A stretch of DNA of 64,000 nucleotides from Bradyrhizobium sp. CB2312 (lineage in GTDB: Bacteria; Pseudomonadota; Alphaproteobacteria; Rhizobiales; Xanthobacteraceae), in assembly GCF_029714425.1 (NCBI RefSeq), contig NZ_CP121668.1:7833501-7897500 (forward strand), in the 5' to 3' direction. The notes under the pieces are model-generated. The model was not told where the DNA came from, searched no databases, and worked only from the letters and a program-made list of their open reading frames with translations. Both the position numbers and the translations under genes were made by a program. Numbering within the stretch: the stretch's first letter is position 1; the number at the start of each line of letters is the position of its first letter. Positions 37,776 through 46,668 of this stretch are shown piece after piece.

Positions 37776-38872
37776 CCGTAGACCCAACTCGTATCGGTCC
37801 GCTCTCTCAGCCAGATGTTGGCGCGCGAGGTTTCCTGCACCCGTGTCGTGCGTTCCTTGCGCGTCGCCTCGAAGCGGCGGAATGCGTCCGCGACGCCGTC
37901 TCGGTCGACACCGTCGAGGCAGCGCGACAGCACGGCGGCGTCCTCGATCGCCATCGCCGCGCCCTGTGCCATATAAGGCGTCATAGGATGACAGGCATCG
38001 CCGAGCAGCGTCACCTTACCGTCAGCCCAGCGCTCCAGCGCGTCGCGGTCCATGACCGCCCATTTGTGCACGTCGGGGCACGCCGCGAGCACTTGTCCGA
38101 CCTGCGGATGAAAGCCTTCGAATGAGGCGCGCAGATCGCGCACGTCACCCTTGGCAGACCAGGACTCGATGCGGAAGTCCGGCTCGGGCTGGCTGGTGAC
38201 GAGATAGACCTCGCTGCGATCAGGCTTGACGTAATAGATCACGATGTGGCGGTCTTTGCCCCACCATTTGGTGCAGTCGTCGATTGTCTCGCCGCCGAGC
38301 AGCGCCGCTGGATAGGTGGTGCGATAGGCGATGCGGCCGGTGAACCTGACCGGTGCGGTATCGAACAGGATATCGCGTACTGTCGAATGCACGCCGTCGG
38401 CGCCGACGACGGCATCGGCAACGGCGCTGGCGCCATCGGCAAAGGTGAGCCGGACGCCCTCACCGGTCTCGTCGAGGCCGACGAGCTTGTGGTTGAGCCT
38501 TATAAATTCATCCGGCACCACGCTCGCCAGCGCGGCATGCAAATCGCCGCGATGGGCGAGCAGATAGGGCGCGCCGAACTTCTCCTCCGCGCTCTCGCCA
38601 AAGATCATGTCGAATTTGATGTCGCCACTCTTCCAGTCGCGATTATTCCAGGAGCGTGGGTAGAACGACTGGCTGCGCATCCGTTGCTCGAGCCCCAGTG
38701 CGCGCAGCACCTTCATCGCGTTGCAGCCGATCTGGATGCCGGCGCCGATGCGGGCAAATTGCGAGGCTTGCTCGTAGACCATGACGTCGACGCCGACGCG
38801 CCTGAGCGCCGCGGCTGTCGCGAGCCCGCCCATGCCGGCACCGACGATCGCAACCGAAAGCGGCCTAGCCAT
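37742..38872 (-). CDS. FAD-dependent aromatic monooxygenase, NicC-like
   Basis: A 376-aa single-component flavin hydroxylase: FAD motif VAIVGAGMGGLATAAALRRV, DG motif VVGADGVHSTVR, GD motif TLLGDACHPMTPYMAQGAAM. Details such as KWWGKDRHIVIYY, RKERTTRVQETSRANIWLR and SWVYGYDA near the C-terminus match 6-hydroxynicotinate 3-monooxygenase (NicC) better than salicylate hydroxylase. The substrate is therefore probably a hydroxylated N-heterocycle or benzoate, but no nic pathway genes are adjacent. The start at 38872 (MARPLSV) is preferred. Confidence 0.83.
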   Translation of the reverse strand: MARPLSVAIVGAGMGGLATAAALRRVGVDVMVYEQASQFARIGAGIQIGCNAMKVLRALGLEQRMRSQSFYPRSWNNRDWKSGDIKFDMIFGESAEEKFGAPYLLAHRGDLHAALASVVPDEFIRLNHKLVGLDETGEGVRLTFADGASAVADAVVGADGVHSTVRDILFDTAPVRFTGRIAYRTTYPAALLGGETIDDCTKWWGKDRHIVIYYVKPDRSEVYLVTSQPEPDFRIESWSAKGDVRDLRASFEGFHPQVGQVLAACPDVHKWAVMDRDALERWADGKVTLLGDACHPMTPYMAQGAAMAIEDAAVLSRCLDGVDRDGVADAFRRFEATRKERTTRVQETSRANIWLRERTDTSWVYGYDALSVPLAA

Positions 38873-38916
38873 CGCGTCCCCCACCCTGCCGCGCGGCTTG
38901 AGCGCCGCGTTGTCGT

Positions 38917-40878
38917 CTACGCGGGCCGGAAGCCCGCGTGCTCTAGCGCCGCAAGCGCCTCGTCCGAGCCGAGCGCATCGAGAAAAGCCTGCACCGCCGG
39001 CCGCTGCTTGCGCGCCGTCACCAGCGCGAAGTCATAATGCTCTTCCGCGAATGGAATGAAACCGAGGCCGACCGCATGGGCGACCGGCGCAATGGTCATG
39101 CCCCAGTCGGCGCGGTGCTGCGCGACGGCCGCGGCCACGGCGTTGTGCGAGCGCGGCTGGTTCCAGTAGCCTTCGGGACGCGCGCCGCCGAGCAGGCGGT
39201 CGATCAGGATGCGCGTGCCGGCGCCCTGGTTGCGGTTGACCATGATGCAGGCAGAGTCAGCGAGCGCAGCGGCGACAGCCTCCTTCGCACCGAGGCCCTC
39301 GAAACGCTCGTCGCCCTTGCGGAAGACGATGCCCTGCATCCGCCGCCAGCCCGGCACGAGCTCGAGCCCATCGGCAAGATAAGGCGTGTTGTAGGTCTCA
39401 CTCTTGTCGTCGAACAGATGGATCGGCGCGAGATCGCATTCGCCGCGCTTCGCCGCCGCAAGCCCGCCGAGACTGCCGACCGCGATCGAGCGGACGGTGA
39501 GGCCGGCATGCGCGAGCTGTGCCGTCACGAGATCGAGGCCGGTGCAGTGACTGCCAACGATGACGAGATCTGGCACGCGCACATGCGGCGTGAACAGCGT
39601 CACCTCGGCCTCGGTCCCTGCCCGCATCTGGTCGGCCAGCGCATCGATGCGCAGGAAGCCGTCGGCCTGCGCGAAGGACGTGATCGCACCCGAGCCCTTG
39701 CCGGAGGGATAGGCGATCAGGCCGTCCTTGCCCTCGACCAGCGAGACCATGACGAATTCGGTGCGGCCGAGTTCGGACGCGATGCGCACCGGCACCGTCG
39801 CATTCACCTTGGCATCGGCGCGCGGCGGCAGGCCGGCCATTTTTCGGAGGACGGGCACGATCATGTCGTGGAAGGTGAACATCGCCGAGGTCGGAAAGCC
39901 CGGCAGGATCACCACCGGCTTGCCCTCGCACACCGCGAGGCACAGCGGCTTGCCCGGCTTGAGCGCAACGCCGTGCGCGATGATGCCGGGCGCGCCAAGC
40001 CGGCCGATGATATGATGGGAAAGGTCGCCGGCGCCTTTCGACGTGCCACCCGAGAGCACCAGCATGTCGGCGTCCGCCAGCGCGCTGCGCATGGCGGCTT
40101 CGAGCTTTGCCTCATCGTCGGGAATGGCGCCGAGGAAGACGGCCTCACCGCCATTCTCGTTGATCGCCGCGGTAACAATCGCACCGTTGGTGTCGTAGAT
40201 CGCGGCCGGCGCCAGCGCTTCGCCGGGCTGCACCAGCTCGTCGCCGGTGGAGATCACGGCAACGCGCGGCTTGCGCGCGACTTTCACCTCGGCGATGCCG
40301 CAGGCCGCGAGCATGCCGATCTCGCGCGAGCCGATGATCGTCCCGGCGCGCAGCAGCGCCTCGCCGCGCGCGATGTCCGAGCCTGCATAGGAGACGAATT
40401 GGCCAGGAGACGTCGCGCGGCGGATGTCGATCGCATCCGAGCCGGCCGGCTGGGTATGCTCGACCATGACGACGGCGTCGGCGCCGCGCGGCAGCGGACC
40501 ACCGGTCGCGATCGCCGTTGCGGTTCCCACAGCAACTTGCAGCGCCGGTGCGGTGCCGCAATGGATGGTCTCGCCGTTCAGCGCAAGGCGAACGGGTGCT
40601 CCTTCGCCGGCAGCGGAGAGGTCGGACGAGCGCACGGCAAAGCCGTCGACATTGGAGCGGTCGAACGGCGGCACATCGATCGGTGCCGTAACGTCTTCGG
40701 CGAGTGCCGTGCCGAGCGCAGCATCGAGCTTGCACACCTCATTCGGAAGCGCACGCGGGAACAGCGCCGCCTCGAAGCGCGCCAGCGCCTCCTCGCGCGA
40801 GAGGATCTTGAGGAACTGCTCCTGTTCGAGCGCGCTGCGGTCTGGCGATTGCGGGATCATCGTCATGCCGGAATCCAT
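38917..40878 (-). CDS. MoeA fused to a C-terminal periplasmic-binding-protein-like domain
   Basis: 653 aa. Residues about 30-420 are a full MoeA (PPFDRSNVDGFAVRSSDL, GGPLPRGADAVVMVEHTQ, VISTGDELVQPGE, LSGGTSKGAGDLSHHIIG). About 440-650 are a type-2 binding-protein-like domain without a signal peptide (VIVGSHCTGLDLVTAQLAHA, GECDLAPIHLFDD, VNRNQGAGTRILIDRLLGG). That domain is cytoplasmic and likely binds molybdate, tungstate or a pterin. It ends 1 base before the next moeA-like gene starts its stop, forming an operon with 40880-41986. Confidence 0.9.
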   Translation of the reverse strand: MDSGMTMIPQSPDRSALEQEQFLKILSREEALARFEAALFPRALPNEVCKLDAALGTALAEDVTAPIDVPPFDRSNVDGFAVRSSDLSAAGEGAPVRLALNGETIHCGTAPALQVAVGTATAIATGGPLPRGADAVVMVEHTQPAGSDAIDIRRATSPGQFVSYAGSDIARGEALLRAGTIIGSREIGMLAACGIAEVKVARKPRVAVISTGDELVQPGEALAPAAIYDTNGAIVTAAINENGGEAVFLGAIPDDEAKLEAAMRSALADADMLVLSGGTSKGAGDLSHHIIGRLGAPGIIAHGVALKPGKPLCLAVCEGKPVVILPGFPTSAMFTFHDMIVPVLRKMAGLPPRADAKVNATVPVRIASELGRTEFVMVSLVEGKDGLIAYPSGKGSGAITSFAQADGFLRIDALADQMRAGTEAEVTLFTPHVRVPDLVIVGSHCTGLDLVTAQLAHAGLTVRSIAVGSLGGLAAAKRGECDLAPIHLFDDKSETYNTPYLADGLELVPGWRRMQGIVFRKGDERFEGLGAKEAVAAALADSACIMVNRNQGAGTRILIDRLLGGARPEGYWNQPRSHNAVAAAVAQHRADWGMTIAPVAHAVGLGFIPFAEEHYDFALVTARKQRPAVQAFLDALGSDEALAALEHAGFRPA

Positions 40879-40879
40879 A

Positions 40880-41986
40880 TCACTCCCGCATCAGATAAGC
40901 ATCGACCGGCGCGCCCGCTGCAAATCCTTCGTGGCTGCCGGGAATGAGCAGCCATGCACCCGCACGGGCGATCGCCTGGAGCGGCCACTCGCCGACCGCA
41001 ATCGGCATCCATGTCTTATGTTCCTCAACCAGCAGCGCGATCTCGGCGATGCCGACGCTGGATGCAATTTTTTGCGCGAGCGGCAAGGTCACCTGCCGGC
41101 GCGGCTGGCGCGCCGCCAGACGATCGACCAGCGGAAGCACCAGCGCGAGCCAGCCCGCGAGCGCATGATCTGGCGATCCCGGCAGGGCCACTGCGGGAAC
41201 CTTGCCAAGCCGCGCCACGGCGGCGGTGCGTCCGGGTTGGAGCGCGAGGCCATGGGCGAGCACATCGCCGCGCTGGGCCAGCGCCACGATGGCGGCATCC
41301 AGGCGGCCGACCCCGCTGCCACCGATGGTCACCATCACATCGCAGGAGGAGGTATCGAGCGCAGCGGCAATCGATGCCTGATCGCGCGCGTCGGCCTCGA
41401 ACGTCGTCACGTCCAGTCCCGCTGCTCGCGCGATCCCGGCGATCATATGCGCCGTTGCCGTTGCGCCCGGCACATTGACGATGCGCAGCCGCGGGCGCCG
41501 CACGCTGAGCTTTTCCAAGCCCGCGATGCGCGCGATGAGCAGATCAGCCACATTGACCGAATGTCCCTGTCTCCCGTCGGGCGTGCGGTCCGCGACATCG
41601 CTGCCGGCACGCCTGACGCCTTGCCCCGGCACGCCCTCGGCCAGCACCTGAACCAGCGGCCCCGACACCTCGACCGCATCGGCATCGAGCACGCAGTCGC
41701 ATCCCCCAGGCATTGCATCACCGGCCTCGACCCAAGCGGGGGCCGTTGCCAGAGGCAGTGGCGAATAGGCGGACGCGCCGACGAGATCGTTGGCGCATAG
41801 CGCCCAGCCGTCTGTGGCGGCGACGTCGTGAGACGGATAGGCTGGGAGCAGCGGAGTGCCCGCCGCGATGCAGCCGACCGCTTCGGTCAGCGGCAATTCC
41901 ACCGGCGCAAGCGGATCAACACCGCGCAGCAACGCGGCGAGCGCGACGTCGAGCGATGTGAGCGAGGGCGGCAGGCGCTGGGTCAT
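40880..41986 (-). CDS. divergent MoeA-like molybdopterin protein
   Basis: 368 aa from MTQRLPPSLTSLDVALAALL. It is MoeA-like in layout (VELPLTEAVGCIAAGTPLLP, VAATDGWALCANDL, WVEAGDAMPGGCDCVLDADA, VTIGGSGVGRLDAAIVAL, VALPGSPDHALAGWL), but shorter and with weaker motifs than the copy at 33599. For example, DGYAVR is replaced by DGWALC. It may be a partner or specialised variant working with the MoeA-PBP fusion encoded one base downstream. Confidence 0.82.
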   Translation of the reverse strand: MTQRLPPSLTSLDVALAALLRGVDPLAPVELPLTEAVGCIAAGTPLLPAYPSHDVAATDGWALCANDLVGASAYSPLPLATAPAWVEAGDAMPGGCDCVLDADAVEVSGPLVQVLAEGVPGQGVRRAGSDVADRTPDGRQGHSVNVADLLIARIAGLEKLSVRRPRLRIVNVPGATATAHMIAGIARAAGLDVTTFEADARDQASIAAALDTSSCDVMVTIGGSGVGRLDAAIVALAQRGDVLAHGLALQPGRTAAVARLGKVPAVALPGSPDHALAGWLALVLPLVDRLAARQPRRQVTLPLAQKIASSVGIAEIALLVEEHKTWMPIAVGEWPLQAIARAGAWLLIPGSHEGFAAGAPVDAYLMRE

Positions 41987-42040
41987 GCGCCATGATGGAC
42001 CATGCATCGCCCGGTTTGGCAACCGCTGACGATCCGGACA

Positions 42041-42868
42041 TCAGCCGCCCGACCTGTCCGCATTCGGAAAGAACAGCTGCTGTCCGTCGACCTTGTAGCC
42101 GGCGATCGCGGCCTGCCCCTCCGGCGAGGTCAGCCAGTCGACGAAGGTCTGCCCCAGCTCCTTCTTCACGTCGGGAAACTTCTCGGGATTGACCAGCATC
42201 ACGCCGTACTGGTTGAGCAGCCGCTTGTCGCCTTCGACGACAATGTCGAGATCGCCGCGCTCCTTGAAGGCGATCCAGCTGCCGCGATCGGACAGCACAT
42301 AGGCATTCGCGGCGCGCGCGGCCTCGAGCGCCGCGTTCATGCCCTGCCTCGCCTCGCGATACCAGGCGCCCTTGGCGCTTGCGATGTCGATGCCGGCGAT
42401 GATCCAGAGCGCGAGCTCGGCTGCGTGGGTGCCCGAGCGATCTCCGCGCGTCACGAACGGCGCGCCCTTGGCCTCGATCGCCTTCAGCGCGGTCGCGATG
42501 TCCTTGCCCTTCACGCCGGCGGGATCGCTCTTCGGCCCGATCAGCAGATAGTCATTGTACATCACGTCGTAGCGCTTCGATGCAAAACCGTCGGCGACGA
42601 ATTTCTCCTCTTGCGGTCGCGCATGCATCAGCACCGCGTCGGCTTCGCCCCGACGTGCGCCCTCGAGCACCTCGTCGGCGCGCCGCGCGATCACGGTGAC
42701 GTCGATGCCGGTCTTGTCGCGAAAGATCGGCAGGAGATAGTCGAGCAGGCCGGACTCCTGTGTCGATGCGGTCGTCGCCAGCACGATCGAGCGGTCCTCC
42801 GCGGATGACGCCGCAACGGCAAGGCCGCAGAGAAGCGCAAGCAGAGCGGAGAGGCGGCGAACGGCCAT
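42041..42868 (-). CDS. tupA: TupA-like tungstate/molybdate-binding periplasmic protein
   Basis: 275 aa with a signal peptide (MAVRRLSALLALLCGLAVAA). The mature start IVLATTASTQESGLLDYLLP is the TupA/WtpA oxyanion signature. GEADAVLMHARPQEEKFVADG, YNDYLLIGPKSDP and FVTRGDRSGTHAAELALW follow. TupA proteins bind tungstate very tightly, but sequence alone cannot exclude molybdate. No permease or ATPase gene is next to it. It lies directly upstream, on the same strand, of the two moeA-like genes. Confidence 0.87.
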   Translation of the reverse strand: MAVRRLSALLALLCGLAVAASSAEDRSIVLATTASTQESGLLDYLLPIFRDKTGIDVTVIARRADEVLEGARRGEADAVLMHARPQEEKFVADGFASKRYDVMYNDYLLIGPKSDPAGVKGKDIATALKAIEAKGAPFVTRGDRSGTHAAELALWIIAGIDIASAKGAWYREARQGMNAALEAARAANAYVLSDRGSWIAFKERGDLDIVVEGDKRLLNQYGVMLVNPEKFPDVKKELGQTFVDWLTSPEGQAAIAGYKVDGQQLFFPNADRSGG

Positions 42869-43263
42869 GGACGGGTTCCCTCGGATATGACGCGGTCATG
42901 ATGATGATCGATTGCGCCGCACTCGTGACGCATTGCCATTCCGCGGCCCGGGTCTCGACAACGACAGATAGAGCCGACATCTGACCACCACCAGCAGCAG
43001 ACTTCGCCGCGCCGGCGCAAACCGTTCAAAGGCGCGACATTCGGGAAAGTTCGGCAACGCTGCGACGCTCATCTCGATCGCGATCGCAACCCTCGCACCA
43101 TGTGCGTGCAACAGGATCGTTCACCAAAGCAAAAATCGCGCGCGCGGATGTGTTGCAAAGCAACGAGATCATCGTGCATGGTTCCGATGAACACAAATTG
43201 AAATGCAGAATTCCACCTGCGTCGAACGTCAAAAAGAAGTAAGAATTTGCATAGGAATGCAGG
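42869..43263. other. divergent regulatory region between tupA and the HTH-PBP regulator
   Basis: 395 bp without a convincing gene. It contains a small perfect hairpin GTTGC-AAA-GCAAC (about 43152-43164) and an AT-rich stretch before 43264 that could hold the regulator's promoter and operators. The two flanking genes are divergent, so shared control is likely. Confidence 0.5.
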
Positions 43264-44157
43264 ATGGAATTCCTGACGACCAGCGAAGCCGCCGACTATC
43301 TCCGGCTCGGCGAACGCAAGCTCTACGAACTCGTCACCAACGGCGCGATCCCGTGCACCAAGGTGACCGGCAAGTGGCTCTTCCCGCGGCACGAGCTCGA
43401 CCTCTGGGTGCTGTCCGGCCTCGCGCGTCCCGCCGGCATGCTGATCGCGGAGCCGCCGCCGGTCGTGGGCGGCAGCCAGGACGAGCTGCTGGATTGGAGC
43501 CTGCGCGAATCCGGCTCGGGCCTGGGATCGATGAGCGAGGGCAGCGCGCGCGGGCTCGAGCGCTTGCAGCGCGACGAGGTGATGGCGGCCGCGGTGCACT
43601 TCCACAGCCTCGACGCCGACGGCAATCTTGCCGCCGACGCCAGTGCGACGGCGCTGCGTGATGCGCCGGACCTGCATGATGCGGTGCTGGTCGCGTTCGT
43701 GCGCCGCGAGCAGGGGCTCGTGCTGTCGCCGGGCAACCCGAAGCGGCTGCGCGGCCTCTCCGACGTGCTCGCGCTCGGCGCCAGGATGGCGATGCGGCAA
43801 CAGGGCACGGGCGCGCAGATGCTGCTCGACGTGCTGTTGAAGCGCGCCGGCGCCTCGACGCGGGATTTGCACCGGGTCGAGACGCCGGCCCTGACGGGTC
43901 CGGACCTCGCCGAGATCGTGCGCGCGGGACAGGCCGATTGCGGCGTCGCGACGCGGGCGGCGGCGCGCTCGGCCGGGCTCGATTTCGTGCCGCTGGTCTG
44001 GGAGAATTTCGATCTTGCGATGCGGCAGCGCAGCTATTTCCGCCCCGCCATGCAGGCTCTGATCCGGTTCCTGAACGAGCGGCGGCTGCGCCAGCGCGCC
44101 GAGGAGCTGACCGGCTATGATCCCTCGCCCGCAGGACAGATCCGCTTCGCAGCCTGA
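43264..44157 (+). CDS. helix-turn-helix (excisionase-type) regulator fused to a binding-protein-like domain
   Basis: 297 aa. Residues 1-55 are an excisionase/MerR-like helix-turn-helix (EFLTTSEAADYLRLGERKLY, VTGKWLFPRHELDLW). About 100-290 resemble the type-2 binding-protein domain of the MoeA fusion at 38917 (RQQGTGAQMLLDVLLKRAGA versus RNQGAGTRILIDRLLGG; GQADCGVATRAAA versus GECDLAPIHLF). Such one-component proteins are thought to sense molybdate or tungstate. It is divergent from tupA and the moeA-like genes, its probable targets. Confidence 0.85.
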   Translation: MEFLTTSEAADYLRLGERKLYELVTNGAIPCTKVTGKWLFPRHELDLWVLSGLARPAGMLIAEPPPVVGGSQDELLDWSLRESGSGLGSMSEGSARGLERLQRDEVMAAAVHFHSLDADGNLAADASATALRDAPDLHDAVLVAFVRREQGLVLSPGNPKRLRGLSDVLALGARMAMRQQGTGAQMLLDVLLKRAGASTRDLHRVETPALTGPDLAEIVRAGQADCGVATRAAARSAGLDFVPLVWENFDLAMRQRSYFRPAMQALIRFLNERRLRQRAEELTGYDPSPAGQIRFAA

Positions 44158-44256
44158 CATTGACGCCCGCCCCCTAATAGTTGCAAAAGAAACCAATTCA
44201 GCCGGGCCATACCCGGGGCAACACCGGCCAACGTGCCGGATCAGGGGAGGACAAGC

Positions 44257-45471
44257 GTGAACCCAGCGAGATTTGGACTGCCGGTCGCGGCCGCCTTGGT
44301 GGCAGCGCTAGTGCCGGGTGCCGCAATGGCGCAGGTGTCCGACAACGTCGTCAAGATCGGCGTGCTCACCGACATGAACGGCCCCGCCTCGGCGCCGACC
44401 GGCCAGGGATCGGTGACCGCGGCGCAGATGGCGATCGACGATTTTGGCGGCACCGTGCTCGGCAAGCCGATCAGCATCGTGATCGGCGACCACCAGCTCA
44501 AGGCCGACATCGGTGCTTCGCTCGCGCGGCGCTGGTACGACGTCGACCAGGTCGATCTGATCGTCGACGTGCCGGTCTCCGCCGTCGGCCTCGCGGTGCA
44601 GAACATCGCCAACGAGAAGAAGAAGCTGTTCATCACCCACTCCACCGGCACCGCGGATTTCCACGGCAAGTTCTGCTCGCCTTACGCGATGCAGTGGGTG
44701 TTCGACACCCGCGCGCTCGCGGTCGGCACCGCGGATGCGGTGGTGAAGCGCGGCGGCGACAGCTGGTTCTTCATCACCGACGACTACGCCTTCGGTCACT
44801 CCCTCGAACGCGATGCTTCCAGCGTCATCACCGCTAATGGTGGCAAGGTGCTGGGCTCGGTGAAGCCGCCGCTGGCAACGCCCGACCTCTCCTCCTTCGT
44901 GCTGCAGGCGCAGGCCTCCAAGGCCAAGATCATCGGCATTGCGGCAGGCCCGCCCAACAACATGAACGAGATCAAGACCGGCTCGGAGTTCGGCGTGTTC
45001 AAGGGCGGCCAGCAGATGGCGGCGCTGCTGGCGCTGATCACCGACATCCACGGCCTCGGCCTGCAGGCCGCGCAAGGCCTGCTCCTGACGACGTCGTTCT
45101 ATTGGGACATGGACGACAAGACCCGCGAATGGTCGAAACGCTATTTCGCCAAGATGAACAAGATGCCGTCGATGTGGCAGGCCGGCGTCTATTCGAGCGT
45201 GATCCACTATCTCAACGCCATCAAGGACGCCGGCACCGACGATCCGCTCAAGGTCGCGGCGAAGATGCGCGAGAAGCCGGTCGAGGATTTCTTTGCCCGC
45301 AACGGCAGGATCCGCGAGGACAATCTGATGGTGCACGATCTCTGGCTGGTGCAGGTGAAGACGCCGGAGGAGAGCAAGTATCCGTGGGACTATTACAAGA
45401 TCCTCACGACCATCTCCGGCGAGAAGGCGTTCGGGCCGCCGGACCCGGCGTGCGCGCTGGTGAAGAAGTGA
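44257..45471 (+). CDS. ABC-transporter substrate-binding protein, branched-chain amino acid/amide type
   Basis: About 404 aa from a GTG at 44257 preceded by GGGGAGG. The signal peptide is rich in Ala (FGLPVAAALVAALVPGAAMA). The mature domain is a type-1 periplasmic binding protein (VVKIGVLTDMNGPASAPTGQ, AAQMAIDDFGG, FITDDYAFGHSLERDA, YWDMDDKTREWSKRYFAKMN). No permease or ATPase genes are adjacent, so it is an orphan. An in-frame GTG at 44233 is less likely. Confidence 0.88.
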   Translation: MNPARFGLPVAAALVAALVPGAAMAQVSDNVVKIGVLTDMNGPASAPTGQGSVTAAQMAIDDFGGTVLGKPISIVIGDHQLKADIGASLARRWYDVDQVDLIVDVPVSAVGLAVQNIANEKKKLFITHSTGTADFHGKFCSPYAMQWVFDTRALAVGTADAVVKRGGDSWFFITDDYAFGHSLERDASSVITANGGKVLGSVKPPLATPDLSSFVLQAQASKAKIIGIAAGPPNNMNEIKTGSEFGVFKGGQQMAALLALITDIHGLGLQAAQGLLLTTSFYWDMDDKTREWSKRYFAKMNKMPSMWQAGVYSSVIHYLNAIKDAGTDDPLKVAAKMREKPVEDFFARNGRIREDNLMVHDLWLVQVKTPEESKYPWDYYKILTTISGEKAFGPPDPACALVKK

Positions 45472-45493
45472 CGGTGTAGCGAAACACACAACT

Positions 45494-45579
45494 CGTCATG
45501 CCCGGGCTTGACCCGGGCATCCACGTCTTTCCTCAATCGCGGTGACGCGTGGATGGCCGGGTCGAGCCCGGCCATGACG
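45494..45579. repeat. dispersed palindromic repeat, family B copy 2 (between convergent genes)
   Basis: The outer arms CGTCATG/CATGACG and ATCCACG/CGTGGAT enclose inner hairpins CCCGGGCTTGACCCGGG and GGCCGGGTCGAGCCCGGCC. It occupies nearly all the space between two convergent genes and could serve as a two-way transcript end. Same plan as 26085-26187. Confidence 0.82.
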
Positions 45580-45599
45580 GTGGCGGGCGTGGCCGCGTC

Positions 45600-46562
45600 C
45601 TATTTCACCACCCCGATCTCGCGAAAGTACTTCATCACGCCCGGATGGATCAGCTCCGCCTTCGGCGCGGCCGCGACCGTGTTCGACGCCGTGGTCTCGC
45701 AGGCCTGCGCGAGCTGCTTGCAGAAGGTGGCCTCGACGCCATGCAGGGTCTTCGCCAGTCGATAGGCGACATCGTCGGGCAGGTCCTCGCGCGTGAGGAC
45801 GAAACTCCAGGAGCCGAGCGAGGCGATCGGCTCGCTCTGCTTGGGATAGGAGCCGGCCGGCACGGTCAGCGGCTTCAGGAACGCATGCTTGGCGCGGATG
45901 CGCGCGATCTCTTCAGTGCTCGGCGCGATGAAGCGCGCGCCTGACGCGCTCGAGGCAACCGCGGCGAAGCCCGGCCAGCCGATGCCGGCGCCCCAGAGCG
46001 CGGCAACGCGGCCGTCCTCGACCATCGCGGGGCCGTCGCCGGCGCGGTCGAGATAGATGGCCTTGAAATCCTCATCCTGCTTCAGGCCGAGGCCGTCGAG
46101 CACGTAGCGCGCCAGGATCGGCAGGCCCGAGCCTTTTGCGCCGAACGCGACGGGCTGGCCGACGAGATCGCGGATGTTCTTGTAGGGACTGTCGGCCCGC
46201 ACCACGAACATGCCGGGGTTGGAATAGATCGCGGTGAGGATCTTCAGCCGCACGGGCACACGGCCGATGCCGGCAAAGGCCTCATAGGCCGGCTCGCCCG
46301 CGACCAAAGCGAGATCGAGCTCGCCCTTCTCCAGCAGCGGAATGTTCTCGTTGCTGCCTTTGGTGTTGCGCGGCGTGATGGTGATTTGCGGATCGGCCGC
46401 GTTCATCACCTCGGCAAAGGCATTGCCATAGAGCGGGAAGCCGCCGCCGGGCGTCGCGGTGCCGAGGCTGAGTGTCGTGGTCGGAATGGCCTTGCCTCCG
46501 GTTTGAGCAGCGGCGGGGGTGAAGGGCAGCACCGCTGCGAGAAGGAGAATTGCGAATCTCAT
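45600..46562 (-). CDS. TAXI-family TRAP transporter solute-binding protein
   Basis: 320 aa with a signal peptide (MRFAILLLAAVLPFTPAAAQ). TAXI hallmarks are TTTLSLGTATPGGGFPLYGN, NTKGSNENIPLLEKGELDLA and AFGAKGSGLPILARYVLDGL. These proteins feed TRAP-type membrane carriers, usually with dicarboxylates or amino acids. No TRAP membrane gene is present nearby. Convergent with the ABC binding protein and divergent from the Bug protein at 46669. Confidence 0.9.
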   Translation of the reverse strand: MRFAILLLAAVLPFTPAAAQTGGKAIPTTTLSLGTATPGGGFPLYGNAFAEVMNAADPQITITPRNTKGSNENIPLLEKGELDLALVAGEPAYEAFAGIGRVPVRLKILTAIYSNPGMFVVRADSPYKNIRDLVGQPVAFGAKGSGLPILARYVLDGLGLKQDEDFKAIYLDRAGDGPAMVEDGRVAALWGAGIGWPGFAAVASSASGARFIAPSTEEIARIRAKHAFLKPLTVPAGSYPKQSEPIASLGSWSFVLTREDLPDDVAYRLAKTLHGVEATFCKQLAQACETTASNTVAAAPKAELIHPGVMKYFREIGVVK

Positions 46563-46668
46563 GGTCAGTCCCGGCGGCCTGCGTCAACACCGACTTGCGG
46601 CGATGTAGGCAGCGGCCCGTTTTTGTGAAAGCATGCCCCGTAACGACAATAGAACAATGGGAGGCGTC

